Shown: positions 28,204 to 38,096 of the stretch, in pieces
Layout of the letters: each line of letters starts with the position of its first letter
Numbering within the stretch: position 1 is the first letter of the stretch
Assembly: GCA_018713145.1 (NCBI GenBank)
Contig: DVFP01000021.1
Span: 1-64,000, forward strand
From: Candidatus Scybalocola faecavium
GTDB taxonomy: Bacteria; Bacillota; Clostridia; Lachnospirales; Lachnospiraceae
Direction of reading: 5' to 3'
DNA: 64,000 nucleotides
Notes under the pieces: generated by a model
What the model was told of the DNA's origin: nothing
Database searches by the model: none
Seen by the model: only the letters and a program-made list of their open reading frames with translations
Program-made: the position numbers and the translations under genes

Positions 28204-29766
28204 ATGAAGAAATTTTTAAATTTTAATGGAAAACAGTTCCGGCAGGGATCCTACAGCAGCGTTTTAATTGTGATCATTATTGCAATTGTGATTGTTGTCA
28301 ATCTGGCAGCTTCCCAGATCCCGTCCCAATATGCCCAGCTGGATGTGACAGATAACCAGATGTACAGCATCGGAGACCAGACACGGACACTGCTGGCTGA
28401 TCTGACACAGGATGTGGATATTTATTACATCTGTCAGGAGGGCAATGAGGATGATGTGATTTCTAAAATGCTGGATCGGTACGAGGATGGATCTTCTCAT
28501 GTTCATGTAACTCAGATCGACCCGGTGGTAAATCCTCAGTTTGCCGCCCAGTACACCGATGAAACGGTTTATGACAACAGTCTTGTGGTCGTATGCGGGG
28601 ATACTTATCAGTATGTGCCTTATAGTGATATGTATGTTTATGAAATGAACTATAACACTTATACGACACAGCAGACCGCCTATGACGGCGAGGGGCGCCT
28701 GACCAGCGCTATCAGTTATGTGACCAGTGATGATCTGCCGAAAATGTATATTCTTCAGGGACACAATGAACTGGAAATTTCGGAAACTCTTCAGGACAGG
28801 ATCACAAAACAGAATATTTCCACAGAAAACTTAAGCCTTTTGACTTTAGAGGCTGTACCCGAGGACTGTGACGTTTTACTGATTAATTCTCCGCAGACAG
28901 ACCTGTCTGAATCTGAGGCCCGGTATATTATTGATTACCTGGATAATGGCGGAAAGGTATTTATGACTTCCACATATACAGATACAGAAATGCCGAACTT
29001 TGATTCGATTTTAAGCCATTATGGTTTGTCTAAGGTAGATGGCATTGTAGTAGAGGGCAATGGCAATTATTATTATCCGGGTTATCCGTCCTACCTGCTG
29101 CCGGATTTTGGAAGCCATACCATTACTTCAGAATTTACTTCTAATCACCGGTATGTGATCCTTCCATCGGCTCAGGGGATCGCTGTTGGGGATGCCCCAA
29201 GAGATGGCGTGACCGTCAGCTCCCTTTTAACAACCAGTGATAATGCTTATTCTAAGGTGAATGTGACTACAGCTACCACCTATGATAAAGAAGATGGAGA
29301 TATTGACGGGCCTTTCGACCTGGCCGTAGCTGTCAGCGAGAAGATTGAAAACGAAGATACATCGGACGAGACAACCGCCGAAAGTACCGCAGATACAGCC
29401 GCGGACGAAACCAGCGGGGAGACAGCGGCAGACGAAACGACTGTTGAGGAAACGGATGAGACAGAAGCTGCCCAGGAAGAAGAGGATAAAGAGGCCCAGC
29501 TTGTTTATGTATCCACCTCCGGTCTTTTGGACGATACAATGAACTCAGTTGTATCCGGCGGAAACTATGATTTCTTTATGAACGCCATCAGCTGGATGAA
29601 CGGAGAAACTGCAAGCGTATCCATTGATCAGAAGTCCCTGACTTATGAGGCGCTTATGGTTACTGCCGGAAGTGCTAATATGTGGGGGATCGTACTGATT
29701 GCCGTCATTCCTCTGGCAATTTTGATCATTGGCGTTGTTGTTTGGGTTCAGAGGAGGAGACGATGA
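28204..29766 (+). CDS. GldG family ABC-type extracytoplasmic protein
   Basis: N- and C-terminal TM; YILQGHNELE, DVLLINSPQTDLSESEARYIIDYLDNGGKVFM; E/T-rich linker. Confidence 0.88.
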   Translation: MKKFLNFNGKQFRQGSYSSVLIVIIIAIVIVVNLAASQIPSQYAQLDVTDNQMYSIGDQTRTLLADLTQDVDIYYICQEGNEDDVISKMLDRYEDGSSHVHVTQIDPVVNPQFAAQYTDETVYDNSLVVVCGDTYQYVPYSDMYVYEMNYNTYTTQQTAYDGEGRLTSAISYVTSDDLPKMYILQGHNELEISETLQDRITKQNISTENLSLLTLEAVPEDCDVLLINSPQTDLSESEARYIIDYLDNGGKVFMTSTYTDTEMPNFDSILSHYGLSKVDGIVVEGNGNYYYPGYPSYLLPDFGSHTITSEFTSNHRYVILPSAQGIAVGDAPRDGVTVSSLLTTSDNAYSKVNVTTATTYDKEDGDIDGPFDLAVAVSEKIENEDTSDETTAESTADTAADETSGETAADETTVEETDETEAAQEEEDKEAQLVYVSTSGLLDDTMNSVVSGGNYDFFMNAISWMNGETASVSIDQKSLTYEALMVTAGSANMWGIVLIAVIPLAILIIGVVVWVQRRRR

Positions 29767-30863
29767 AAAATAAACAGACAGTAAAGCTGGCGGCTGCGCT
29801 GATCGTTCTTGTAGCTGCCGTAGGGATTTATTTTGGAATGTCTATGTGGAACCGGGCGGAGGAAGAGCAGGAGGCCGCCCAGGATTCCTCTATTGAGCTT
29901 TTGTCCATTACCAGCGATGATGTAACCGCATTTTCCTATGAATATGAAGGGGAAACCTATGCCTTTGTTAAGGAGGATGGTACATGGTATTATGAAGGAG
30001 ACAAAGATTTTCCGGTCAAACAGACCAGTATTACCGGAAAACTCAGCTCCGCAGTGAGTACCACAGCCAGCCGGGAAATTGAAATTTCAGAGGATAAGCT
30101 GGCAGACTATGGTCTGGACGATCCGGTAAATACGATTTCCATTACAGACAGTGAAGGGAATGAAACGGTTTTTGAGATCGGTGATTCAAATGCCACTACA
30201 GGAGAGTATTACTGCCGGTTAAATTCCAGCAATAAAGTGTACATGATCTCATCCACATTAAATACTATGATGTCCTTTGATCTGTATTCCGTAGTGGATA
30301 TGGAAGATTTTCCAACATTGGCTGTAGACTCCATTAAAGAGGTTACTGTGAATGACGGAAATGAAGTCCGTTCCCTGGATTCCAGCGAGGATTACATAGC
30401 ATTTTCCGCACTGTCAACCCTGACCTATGATTCTCATGTGGATTATGATTGTGAAGATCTGTCCCAGTACGGTCTGGATGCTCCTCAGTATGTAGTCACT
30501 ATCGGCTATCTGGAGGAAACTGAGGATGAAACCGAAAGTGAAACCAGTGAGACCGAAGCTGAAAGCGAGACTCAGGCAGCCGATGAGACAAGTGATACAG
30601 AAGAGACTGAGGAAACAGAGGAAACCTACGATCCTGCAGATCTGACTACTTATGTCTTAAGCATCGGCAATGCTACAGAAGACGGCTCCGCTTACTATGT
30701 GCGCCTTGGAAATTCCACTGAAGTGAACCTGATCAGCGCGGATAATGTGGAAACCATCATTGCGGCAGATGAAGAGACAGAAGCATCCACGGATGAAACA
30801 GAGGCAACAGAGGCATCTGCAGAAGATACAGAAGCATCCACGGAAGAGACTTCTGCTGAGTAA
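29763..30863 (+). CDS. DUF4340 domain-containing protein
   Basis: N-terminal TM, YAFVKEDGTWYYEGDKDFPVKQTSI, DYGLDDPVNTISITDSEGN; E/T-rich low complexity. Confidence 0.85.
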   Translation: MKNKQTVKLAAALIVLVAAVGIYFGMSMWNRAEEEQEAAQDSSIELLSITSDDVTAFSYEYEGETYAFVKEDGTWYYEGDKDFPVKQTSITGKLSSAVSTTASREIEISEDKLADYGLDDPVNTISITDSEGNETVFEIGDSNATTGEYYCRLNSSNKVYMISSTLNTMMSFDLYSVVDMEDFPTLAVDSIKEVTVNDGNEVRSLDSSEDYIAFSALSTLTYDSHVDYDCEDLSQYGLDAPQYVVTIGYLEETEDETESETSETEAESETQAADETSDTEETEETEETYDPADLTTYVLSIGNATEDGSAYYVRLGNSTEVNLISADNVETIIAADEETEASTDETEATEASAEDTEASTEETSAE

Positions 30864-30918
30864 AGAAATTAAAAAATGGGATGTGGGAAAGTATTTTTGT
30901 TCCCGCAGGCAATAAAAC

Positions 30919-30961
30919 CCCCGCTGCCTGGGTGATGGGATACCAGAGCAGCGGGGATTTT
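30919..30961 (+). terminator. Terminator-like hairpin after DUF4340 gene
   Basis: CCCCGCTGCCTGG...CCAGAGCAGCGGGG-ATTTTG. Confidence 0.7.
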
Positions 30962-30967
30962 GTGTTG

Positions 30968-31420
30968 TTACGGACACAAACCGCGGCTTTCGGCCTCTTG
31001 AATATGGGCCCGGATTTCTTTTTCATGGGCCTGGCAGTAGGCGTAGCTGTCTTTCATAAAGTCTTTAATGCTTTTGCTTCGGTACATATGATCCAGAGTG
31101 TCCAGAATCAGTGTACCTCCGGCTTTCATGTCAAAAAAGTAGGGATAAATGCACCCGCCCTCTTCTCTGGGAAAATAGGGATTGATGGAACTGAGTCTTG
31201 AGTCCTTCATAATGGATTCAACGACCATTTCGCTTAAGATCCATTTCAGGGACGGACGTTCATATTCTTCCCAGGAATCATGAAAGATTTCATGCCATAC
31301 ATAGAACCATGTAAAATGTATGATTTCATGAATACTTTCCCCTATTGCCCCTTTTTCACTGTTTTTATAGAAAATATCAAAACGGTGTTCCTTAAGAAAA
31401 CGAGGTTCAATAGGGTTCAT
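30968..31420 (-). pseudogene. C-terminal part of probable split zincin-like protein
   Basis: GESIHEIIHFTWFYVWHEIFHD...SEMVVESI; begins within the end of the ORF at 31407-31685 in another frame. Confidence 0.45.
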
Positions 31421-31685
31421 GCCAGTAGTCCTGGTATAAGGTTACCTTTTCATTAATTTCAGACTCTATATTTTTATAAATCTCCCTTAAAGTGTTTTCA
31501 ATGTAGTCCCGCCTTTGGGCAATGTCCAAACTTCGGGCATGATCTCTGTTAAGCTGGGGATAAAAATAATACAATGGTTCAGACCAGAAGTCGGATTCTC
31601 CTTCTGTCTGAAAGCCCATGATCTGGCAGATCATATCATCAATTCCCGGATTTACAAAAGTGACATTCATAAAAATCTCCTTCAA
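31407..31685 (-). pseudogene. N-terminal part of probable split protein
   Basis: MNVTFVNPGIDDMICQIMGFQ...TLYQDYWHEPY; 14-nt overlap with downstream ORF. Confidence 0.45.
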
Positions 31686-31772
31686 AATCTTTCTAGGTTG
31701 ATCTGACGGAAGATGAACAGGCGGTATCAGCGCCTGTTCATCTTCCGAAGTTTCATGTTTGCTTTCTTGCGG

Positions 31773-33251
31773 TTACCCCAAAATCTGTACCGTACTGATG
31801 GTCTGAGCAGGCACAATGACCCGGATTACGTGGCCGTTTAACCGGATGGCATAGGCCTTGTCAAGGGCAGAGCGGTTCAGCAGGACAAGGGCCAGAGAGT
31901 TGTCGGGATTTTTTGCAGCGACCATTTCTGTGATGCTGTCACACCGGGTAGAAGCGATGCGCACTGCTCCCGGCAGGATATATTTGGAAAAATGGCCAAT
32001 ATAATCGAAAGTGATAGTTTTTCTGAAGGTGCCGTCCTCATTAACAACAATAGGGCCGGTAAATCCTCCGGGAACATGACGGGGGCCGCCGTTTTTATCT
32101 ACACACAGATTCCAGTCGATCCAACGGTGCATCCCTGCGTTAAGATCCCCGATCATATCATGGGCATAGGCTTGAGCGTCCTGGAACTCTATGGTTTCCG
32201 GTGTGGTCGAATCTCCTGACAATGATGCGAAAAAGCTTTTCTGTCCGGGAACATGGAGACAGCAGCACTCGCTGGACATAAGGACTTTTCCGGGGAAAAG
32301 GTGCTGGGCAATATCCACTGCGTCAAAGTGGTCGCCGGAATACCAGTGGAAGGCGATACCATCGACCATATGATCTGTTGTCTCATCAATGATTTCCCGG
32401 GCATATTCCAGAAGCCGTTCTTTATTGTGATCCCATATAAAAATCTGGATCTTTCCTGCAAGACCTGCTTTTTCCATTTCCGGATAAAGATGATCCCGAA
32501 GAAATGTTTTTTGTTCCTGGGCAGTCCATACGCAGCTATCCCAGTTAGTGGCGGCGACGGTTTCATTTTGGACAGAGAGCATGGTCACAGGAAGTCCCTC
32601 GTCTAAATAAGCTTTCATGTATTTTACAAGATAGCGGGCCCAGTCTCCGTAATGCTCCGGCTTAAGGCTGCCGCCGTTGCACCGCTGGGGCTTTTCATAA
32701 TCCACCGGTGGCATCATAGAAGAAAAGAAATCGCCGCCGTAAACAGATGCGTCGTTTTTGGGCCTTGCAGGGGGCGTTTTCCAGCAGGCTGGCGGAGACC
32801 AGGGACTTAAAAGGATGCTTAACGGCTCAGGAGAAATCTCCATAGCTTCCTTCATGGCCCGGATACCGTAGCGCAGATCCCGGTCAATGGAAAAGGTTTT
32901 AAATTCCGGATCAGCCATGGGATCAGCCACAGCAGCATGTTCTTCAAGAGAATAGTCGCAGCTGTCAATAGGCATGCGGATAAATTTATACCGGTTCCCT
33001 TCGGGACTGAAATATTCATTGAGAAATTCTTTACGTGTCTGTGGGGACATGGTTTCCATGAGACTGGCCACAGACTCTGTAATTGCCCCGCCAAAACCTT
33101 CGATGGTCTGGAAGGTAATGTCCGGATACAGATTTAAAACATTGGATTCTAAGTGTCTGGTTTCATCTGCTTCAAGAGTTACAGGGATTTCCAGCGTTTT
33201 GGAAAATGTCTGGCCGTTTACGGCAAATGTAGTAACCTGTGTTGCTTTCAT
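31773..33251 (-). CDS. Glycoside hydrolase family 30 protein
   Basis: FQTIEGFGGAITES, LSPWSPPACWK, LSVQNE (acid/base), LMSSEC (nucleophile). Confidence 0.93.
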   Translation of the reverse strand: MKATQVTTFAVNGQTFSKTLEIPVTLEADETRHLESNVLNLYPDITFQTIEGFGGAITESVASLMETMSPQTRKEFLNEYFSPEGNRYKFIRMPIDSCDYSLEEHAAVADPMADPEFKTFSIDRDLRYGIRAMKEAMEISPEPLSILLSPWSPPACWKTPPARPKNDASVYGGDFFSSMMPPVDYEKPQRCNGGSLKPEHYGDWARYLVKYMKAYLDEGLPVTMLSVQNETVAATNWDSCVWTAQEQKTFLRDHLYPEMEKAGLAGKIQIFIWDHNKERLLEYAREIIDETTDHMVDGIAFHWYSGDHFDAVDIAQHLFPGKVLMSSECCCLHVPGQKSFFASLSGDSTTPETIEFQDAQAYAHDMIGDLNAGMHRWIDWNLCVDKNGGPRHVPGGFTGPIVVNEDGTFRKTITFDYIGHFSKYILPGAVRIASTRCDSITEMVAAKNPDNSLALVLLNRSALDKAYAIRLNGHVIRVIVPAQTISTVQILG

Positions 33252-33604
33252 AGCATAACCTCCTTTTTTTAAATGGCAGTGTAGCATCCCACCCTTGCGT
33301 CTTTGCGCCGCTGGGGGTCAGGCAGATATGCTTTTTATACAGGCACAAAAAGCATGTCCACTTGATCCTGGTGTTATCTTAGCATTAGAATATCATATTT
33401 TTATATTCCGCGCCTTTCTTTTTGAATCACAGTATTCCAGGATCCGATCAATTTTTAAGAGAAAAACTTGATAAAATTCCTTATATCGCTTATGATAATA
33501 CAAATATCAGCCATTGGCGGCGCGATGCAGCGTCCACTGCGGCAAAGATGTGAAATTGGTACAGCACGGAGTCATCCGAAACATTACGGACAGGAGATGA
33601 GAGC

Positions 33605-34648
33605 ATGGCTAAAGAAAGAGGCTATTATGAGCTGGATATGAATGCCAGATTTACCCCGGAAATGATGTCCTGCGCCCTTGTGGGAAATGTGATCAATAAC
33701 GGCCTTCACTGGCACAGGCACTTGGAAGTGATGTGCTGTGTCCGGGGAAGCTTCTGCATCCGGGCAGAACAGTCGGTTGTCCGGCTGTATCCGGGGGATT
33801 TTTTTACGATTCATTGTAATGTACCTCATGAAATTTTTGACGGGGAGCCGGATGGACTCCAGATTATTTTTTCCGCAGACGAGCAGATCCTCAGATGCAG
33901 TCCAGGGGAACGGTACTGCTTTGCTACTGTAGGCGAAAACGCAGTGGATCCCCGTGGCGATGAGGCGGGAAAATTCAGGAAAAGCGTGGCAGCGCTGGCG
34001 GCCATGCTGACGCCGGAAATATCTATGGAAAATAATGCCCCATTCCCCGGGAGCAGGGGTAAAAACAGTCGTGCTTTTCCGGAAAATGACTGGGAAAGCA
34101 GTTTTTTTACCCGGGAAAAGCAGTGGTACGCTTATCAGATGGAAACCTATGCATGTCTCATGTGTCTGGCCGGTCATAAAATATCCGGAAGCGCTGATGA
34201 AGGAAAATCCGGCAGCTTTGACCAGTTTCGGGCATGTGTGGAGCTGATCCGGGAAAATTACACCGGACCGTTAGATGCGGCGGTTCTGGCGTCAGCCCTT
34301 AAGGTGAGTCAGCCGACCATCTACCGGCTGTTTCGGAAAAATCTCGGCGTCAGCGTTAATGACTATATCCGTCTGGTGCGCGTCCGGGCGGCATGTGCCC
34401 TTTTGGAAAATACAGACCGGGAGATTACGGAAATTGCTTTTTCCTGCGGTTTTACAAGTCTCAGCAATTTTTACCGGATCTTTCATGAGGAAATGCATCA
34501 AACCCCTACAGAATACCGGAAGATGAAAAAACAGACCTACCGGGGAAATATTTTTCAGCGTCAGGTCATGGATCTGAACCAGTTTCAGTCTTTTTGTGAG
34601 CTGCCCTACACAAAGCAGGATATTTTAAACTATGGGGACATAGGCTGA
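33605..34648 (+). CDS. AraC family transcriptional regulator
   Basis: N-terminal cupin-like; C-terminal LKVSQPTIYRLFRKNLGVSVNDYIRLVRVRAACALLENTDREITEIAFSCGFTSLSNFYRIFHEEM. Confidence 0.95.
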   Translation: MAKERGYYELDMNARFTPEMMSCALVGNVINNGLHWHRHLEVMCCVRGSFCIRAEQSVVRLYPGDFFTIHCNVPHEIFDGEPDGLQIIFSADEQILRCSPGERYCFATVGENAVDPRGDEAGKFRKSVAALAAMLTPEISMENNAPFPGSRGKNSRAFPENDWESSFFTREKQWYAYQMETYACLMCLAGHKISGSADEGKSGSFDQFRACVELIRENYTGPLDAAVLASALKVSQPTIYRLFRKNLGVSVNDYIRLVRVRAACALLENTDREITEIAFSCGFTSLSNFYRIFHEEMHQTPTEYRKMKKQTYRGNIFQRQVMDLNQFQSFCELPYTKQDILNYGDIG

Positions 34649-34731
34649 AACCGGATTGTATTTATCAGGCCCCTGTGCTAAGATAAAGTCAGTATAAATT
34701 AAGGCAGTACAAAAGTTTGGAGGAATGACAG

Positions 34732-35328
34732 ATGACAACACATTTTACACATGCTTCGGCGCTGGAACTTTTAATGAAATATAACAAGGAGCCTTTTCAT
34801 ATTCAGCACGGACTGACGGTAGAAGGTTGTATGAAATGGTTTGCCCGGGAACTGGGCTATGGTGAGGATGAAGATTTCTGGGGCATCTGCGGGCTGCTCC
34901 ATGATATTGATTTTGAGCTTTATCCGGAAGAGCATTGTAAAAAGGCGGTGGAGCTTCTTGAAGCGGCTCAGGCTGAACCGGAAGTGATCCACGCCGTGTG
35001 CAGCCATGGCTATGGCATCTGCTCCCAGGTAGAACCGGAACATGACATGGAAAAGGTTCTGTTTGCTGTGGATGAGCTCACCGGGCTGATCGGCGCGGCT
35101 GCAAAAATGCGCCCGTCAAAAAGCGTAATGGATATGGAAGTAAAAAGCCTGAAAAAGAAATACAAGGACAAACGCTTTGCCGCAGGCTGTTCCAGGGACA
35201 TTATTGACGCAGGGGCAGCGCGGCTGGGATGGACACTGGAAGAACTGATGGAAAAGACCATTCTTGCCATGCGTTCCTGTGAGGTATCTGTGGCCGAGGA
35301 GATGGAAGGACTGGGACTGGGACTGTGA
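34732..35328 (+). CDS. HD domain-containing hydrolase
   Basis: WGICGLLHDIDFELYPEEH...VIHAVCSHGYG. Confidence 0.85.
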   Translation: MTTHFTHASALELLMKYNKEPFHIQHGLTVEGCMKWFARELGYGEDEDFWGICGLLHDIDFELYPEEHCKKAVELLEAAQAEPEVIHAVCSHGYGICSQVEPEHDMEKVLFAVDELTGLIGAAAKMRPSKSVMDMEVKSLKKKYKDKRFAAGCSRDIIDAGAARLGWTLEELMEKTILAMRSCEVSVAEEMEGLGLGL

Positions 35329-35756
35329 CGGGCGGAAATATAAGTGCTTGCCCCGGAGAGAGTGAAGCTGAGTCCCGGGAGCCTAAGGCTGGTGGCTGGG
35401 TACTGCTTGCCGCAACCTACCTGGGAAAAAATGTGCAAATCATCATTGACCGTCCCGCCGGAAGCCATCATCCGGAGCATAAAGACATGATCTACCCTGT
35501 GAACTATGGCTTTATCCCCGGGACACTGTCCGGGGATGGTGAAGAACTGGACGTTTATTTGTTAGGGGTAAATGTACCGGTAACCGAGTACAGGGCCAGG
35601 GTCATTGCCGTGATCCACAGATATAATGATGCGGAGGACAAGCTTGTTGCTGCCCCTGAGGGGATGTCCTTTACGAAAGAAGAGATCGCCCAGGCCGTTT
35701 ATTTTCAGGAGCGGTATTTTGACAGTGAGGTGGTGGCGATGGAGGTAGATATATGA
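35325..35756 (+). CDS. Inorganic pyrophosphatase-like protein
   Basis: VIIDRPAGSHHPEHKDMIYPVNYGFIPGTLSGDGEELDVYLLG; start uncertain. Confidence 0.8.
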   Translation: MTGGNISACPGESEAESREPKAGGWVLLAATYLGKNVQIIIDRPAGSHHPEHKDMIYPVNYGFIPGTLSGDGEELDVYLLGVNVPVTEYRARVIAVIHRYNDAEDKLVAAPEGMSFTKEEIAQAVYFQERYFDSEVVAMEVDI

Positions 35757-36015
35757 TCACTATCTACAAAAAAAAGAAAGACATACCTGAATATATGGAA
35801 TATGTAGAGCTTAATGATTTGTTTTTTAATCAAAATACCGCGGCTTGTCTGGATCATCAGGCAGCAGAGATTGTTAAGCGTATTGATGATACAAAGCTGT
35901 TTTAAATGTTTTATATTTTCCCGATAAAGTATTTTGCATAAAAGAGTGTGGAAATAATGCCCTGGAGGTCTTATACAGTCTTGACCGTGGTGCTGTGTAC
36001 AGTGATTTTGGATGA
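35753..36015 (+). pseudogene. Remnant of a short uncharacterised protein (possibly DUF4869-like) with internal deletion
   Basis: MITIYKKKKDIPEYMEYVELNDLFFNQNTAACLDHQAAEIVKRIDDTKLF* (35753-35905), then in a different frame LNVLYFPDKVFCIKECGNNALEVLYSLDRGAVYSDFG* (to 36015). Confidence 0.6.
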
Positions 36016-36159
36016 TAAAAATCAGTATTTGCTGATGGGACGTAATCCGAAAAATTTATTTACCGCTAAGGAAAATTTATTTGAGCTTGTCAGCACTAAA
36101 TGGGGAGATCAGATAAAGTTTGAAATTGTCCCATATCTATAATACCCTCGGAGGACGCT

Positions 36160-36831
36160 ATGAACAAAAGAAAAATCATCCTGCCGCTGCTTGGCGGCGT
36201 TTTAATCTTTTTTTTGATCCTTGCTTTTATTTTTGCTGTGTATGAGGGATGGATCCAGATCACATCCACAAAGCGGCCGGCAGACCGCTATGGGGAAAAC
36301 ATTCCCAAAGTGATCAGCGAAAAAGATACAGATCATGACGGGATTGACGATCAGACAGATATTTTGCAGGGGGCACTGTCCTATATCCAGACCCGGCCTA
36401 AGTATAAAAGCAGATATTATGCCTCAGGGTATCCGGATGACGGATATGGAGTGTGTACTGATGTGGTGGCCTATGGACTGAAAGCTGCCGGTTTTGATCT
36501 TCAAAAGCTGGTAGATGAAGATATTAAGGTAGATCCCCAGGCGTATCATGTAGACAGGGCGGACGCCAATATTGACTTCCGACGGGTTAGAAATCTCAGT
36601 GTATTTTTTAAAAATCACGCCCAGGCCCTGACACTGGATGTTCATGACATCAGCCAGTGGCAAGGCGGGGATATTGTGATTTTTGAAAATCATATTGGAA
36701 TCGTATCTGACCGGAGAAATGCCCGGGGCGTTCCTTATGTGATCCATCATAACAGTCCTTTCCAGATAAATTATGAAGAGGACATTTTGGAAAAGCGGGA
36801 TGACATTACCGGTCATTACCGGATGGAATGA
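36160..36831 (+). CDS. DUF1287 domain-containing protein
   Basis: GYPDDGYGVCTDVVAYGLKAAGFDLQKLVDEDI...DANIDFRRVRNLSVFF...WQGGDIVIFENHIGIVSD. Confidence 0.9.
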   Translation: MNKRKIILPLLGGVLIFFLILAFIFAVYEGWIQITSTKRPADRYGENIPKVISEKDTDHDGIDDQTDILQGALSYIQTRPKYKSRYYASGYPDDGYGVCTDVVAYGLKAAGFDLQKLVDEDIKVDPQAYHVDRADANIDFRRVRNLSVFFKNHAQALTLDVHDISQWQGGDIVIFENHIGIVSDRRNARGVPYVIHHNSPFQINYEEDILEKRDDITGHYRME

Positions 36832-37343
36832 AGGCTGTCCATCATTGCCTGGACCAAACGGTCCTGATCTGTCTGGTCCGGATGGGACAGGGCAGCGTCA
36901 AAGTTTTGGATAAAGCTTTGGATCATTGGATCTTCCGGCTTTGCTTCCAGCATTTTTTCATACCGGGCTCGGACATTTTCCGGCATTTTTCCTTGGCACA
37001 TAAACGAGCCGATGACTGTATTTCCGGCAGGCAGGTGGGAGGAAACATTAGTCAGGATCTTATTAAAATAATCCTGGGATTGGCCAAAGCCGGCAGTGCC
37101 GAAAAGAAAGACCTTTCTGTTTTTTAGGGACTGGAGGACCGCCTGGATGGCGGGGCTGCAGTCCCCTTTGTCTGTCCAAAAGCCGATAAAATAAGTAGTA
37201 TCTTCCGGAAATTCAGGCAGCTTTTGACATGCATCCGCATTGATGAGCTGCGTGGGGTTTTCTTTAGATAATGCATCTGCAAGGGTCTGGGCCAGAAGCT
37301 TGGTGTTGCCTGTACGGCTGGCGAAAAAAATCGGACAATTCAT
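36816..37343 (-). CDS. Flavodoxin family protein
   Basis: IFFASRTGNTKLLAQTLADAL FMN-binding motif; YFIGFWTDKGDC; FLFGTAGFG. Confidence 0.85.
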   Translation of the reverse strand: MNCPIFFASRTGNTKLLAQTLADALSKENPTQLINADACQKLPEFPEDTTYFIGFWTDKGDCSPAIQAVLQSLKNRKVFLFGTAGFGQSQDYFNKILTNVSSHLPAGNTVIGSFMCQGKMPENVRARYEKMLEAKPEDPMIQSFIQNFDAALSHPDQTDQDRLVQAMMDSLHSIR

Positions 37344-37387
37344 AAAAAAATCACCTTTCTTTTAATGTCTGATTATGGTATAACCTT

Positions 37388-37434
37388 TATGAGGACATTC
37401 TGGAAAATCGGGACGACATTACCGGTCATTACCG
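37388..37434 (+). repeat. Diverged copy of the 3' end of the DUF1287 gene
   Basis: TATGAGGACATTCTGGAAAATCGGGACGACATTACCGGTCATTACCG vs 36771-36822. Confidence 0.85.
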
Positions 37435-37577
37435 ATTCGATATTGGCGCAGGATGCGGGCGGCTTTGTGGTAAACTGCCCGACAGCAGCGTATGGGGGAT
37501 GAGGTTTCCCTGTATGATGGCCATTATAGTCCTGTTTTTAAAAGATTGCAATAGTTTAAGCAGATGGGGGTGTGGGG

Positions 37578-38090
37578 ATGTTTTTGCGGATGATCCTTGT
37601 AACGATCATGGGGATTTTGCTGTTAGGCTGGGTGATCTTTTGCGGGATCCAGTGGATCCGTCAGGGAAAGCGGGCAGTTTTTTACGGGGATTTTACCGGT
37701 CATATTAAGTGTGAAAAATGCGGCCGGGAATATACAGTCAGTGGGCCGGAATTTGCCAAAGGATCCATGGTCCGATCAAAGAGCACGGTCAGTACCGGGA
37801 TAAAAGGGGGCATGATGATCCGTCAAAGAAAGTACAGCTATTATGCCAGGAAATTTCACTGTCCTTTTTGTAAAAAGCGGGTTTATGGACAGGTCCTTAA
37901 TATAAATGAGCTTCAGGGACATATGACGGCTCCGGCGGTGAAGGCCGGCATACGCTGGCTGATTTTAATGTGCGTTGGAGGATTCCTCATTATGGCAGTG
38001 ATGGGGATTTTCATTAACTTTGCTGACGCGGCAGCACGGCGCCGGACAGACGCTTTGAGGCAGGAGTATTATTATAATGAAAGAGGTTGA
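37578..38090 (+). CDS. Zinc-ribbon membrane protein, uncharacterised
   Basis: Two TM segments; IKCEKCGREYTVSG...FHCPFCKKRVYG. Confidence 0.6.
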   Translation: MFLRMILVTIMGILLLGWVIFCGIQWIRQGKRAVFYGDFTGHIKCEKCGREYTVSGPEFAKGSMVRSKSTVSTGIKGGMMIRQRKYSYYARKFHCPFCKKRVYGQVLNINELQGHMTAPAVKAGIRWLILMCVGGFLIMAVMGIFINFADAAARRRTDALRQEYYYNERG

Positions 38091-38096
38091 AGCTTT

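Noticed and set aside
35948-36142. 64-aa ORF MEIMPWRSYTVLTVVL...
   Set aside because: Overlaps the better-supported remnant frame (CGNNALEVLYSLDRGAVYSDFG); likely chance ORF.
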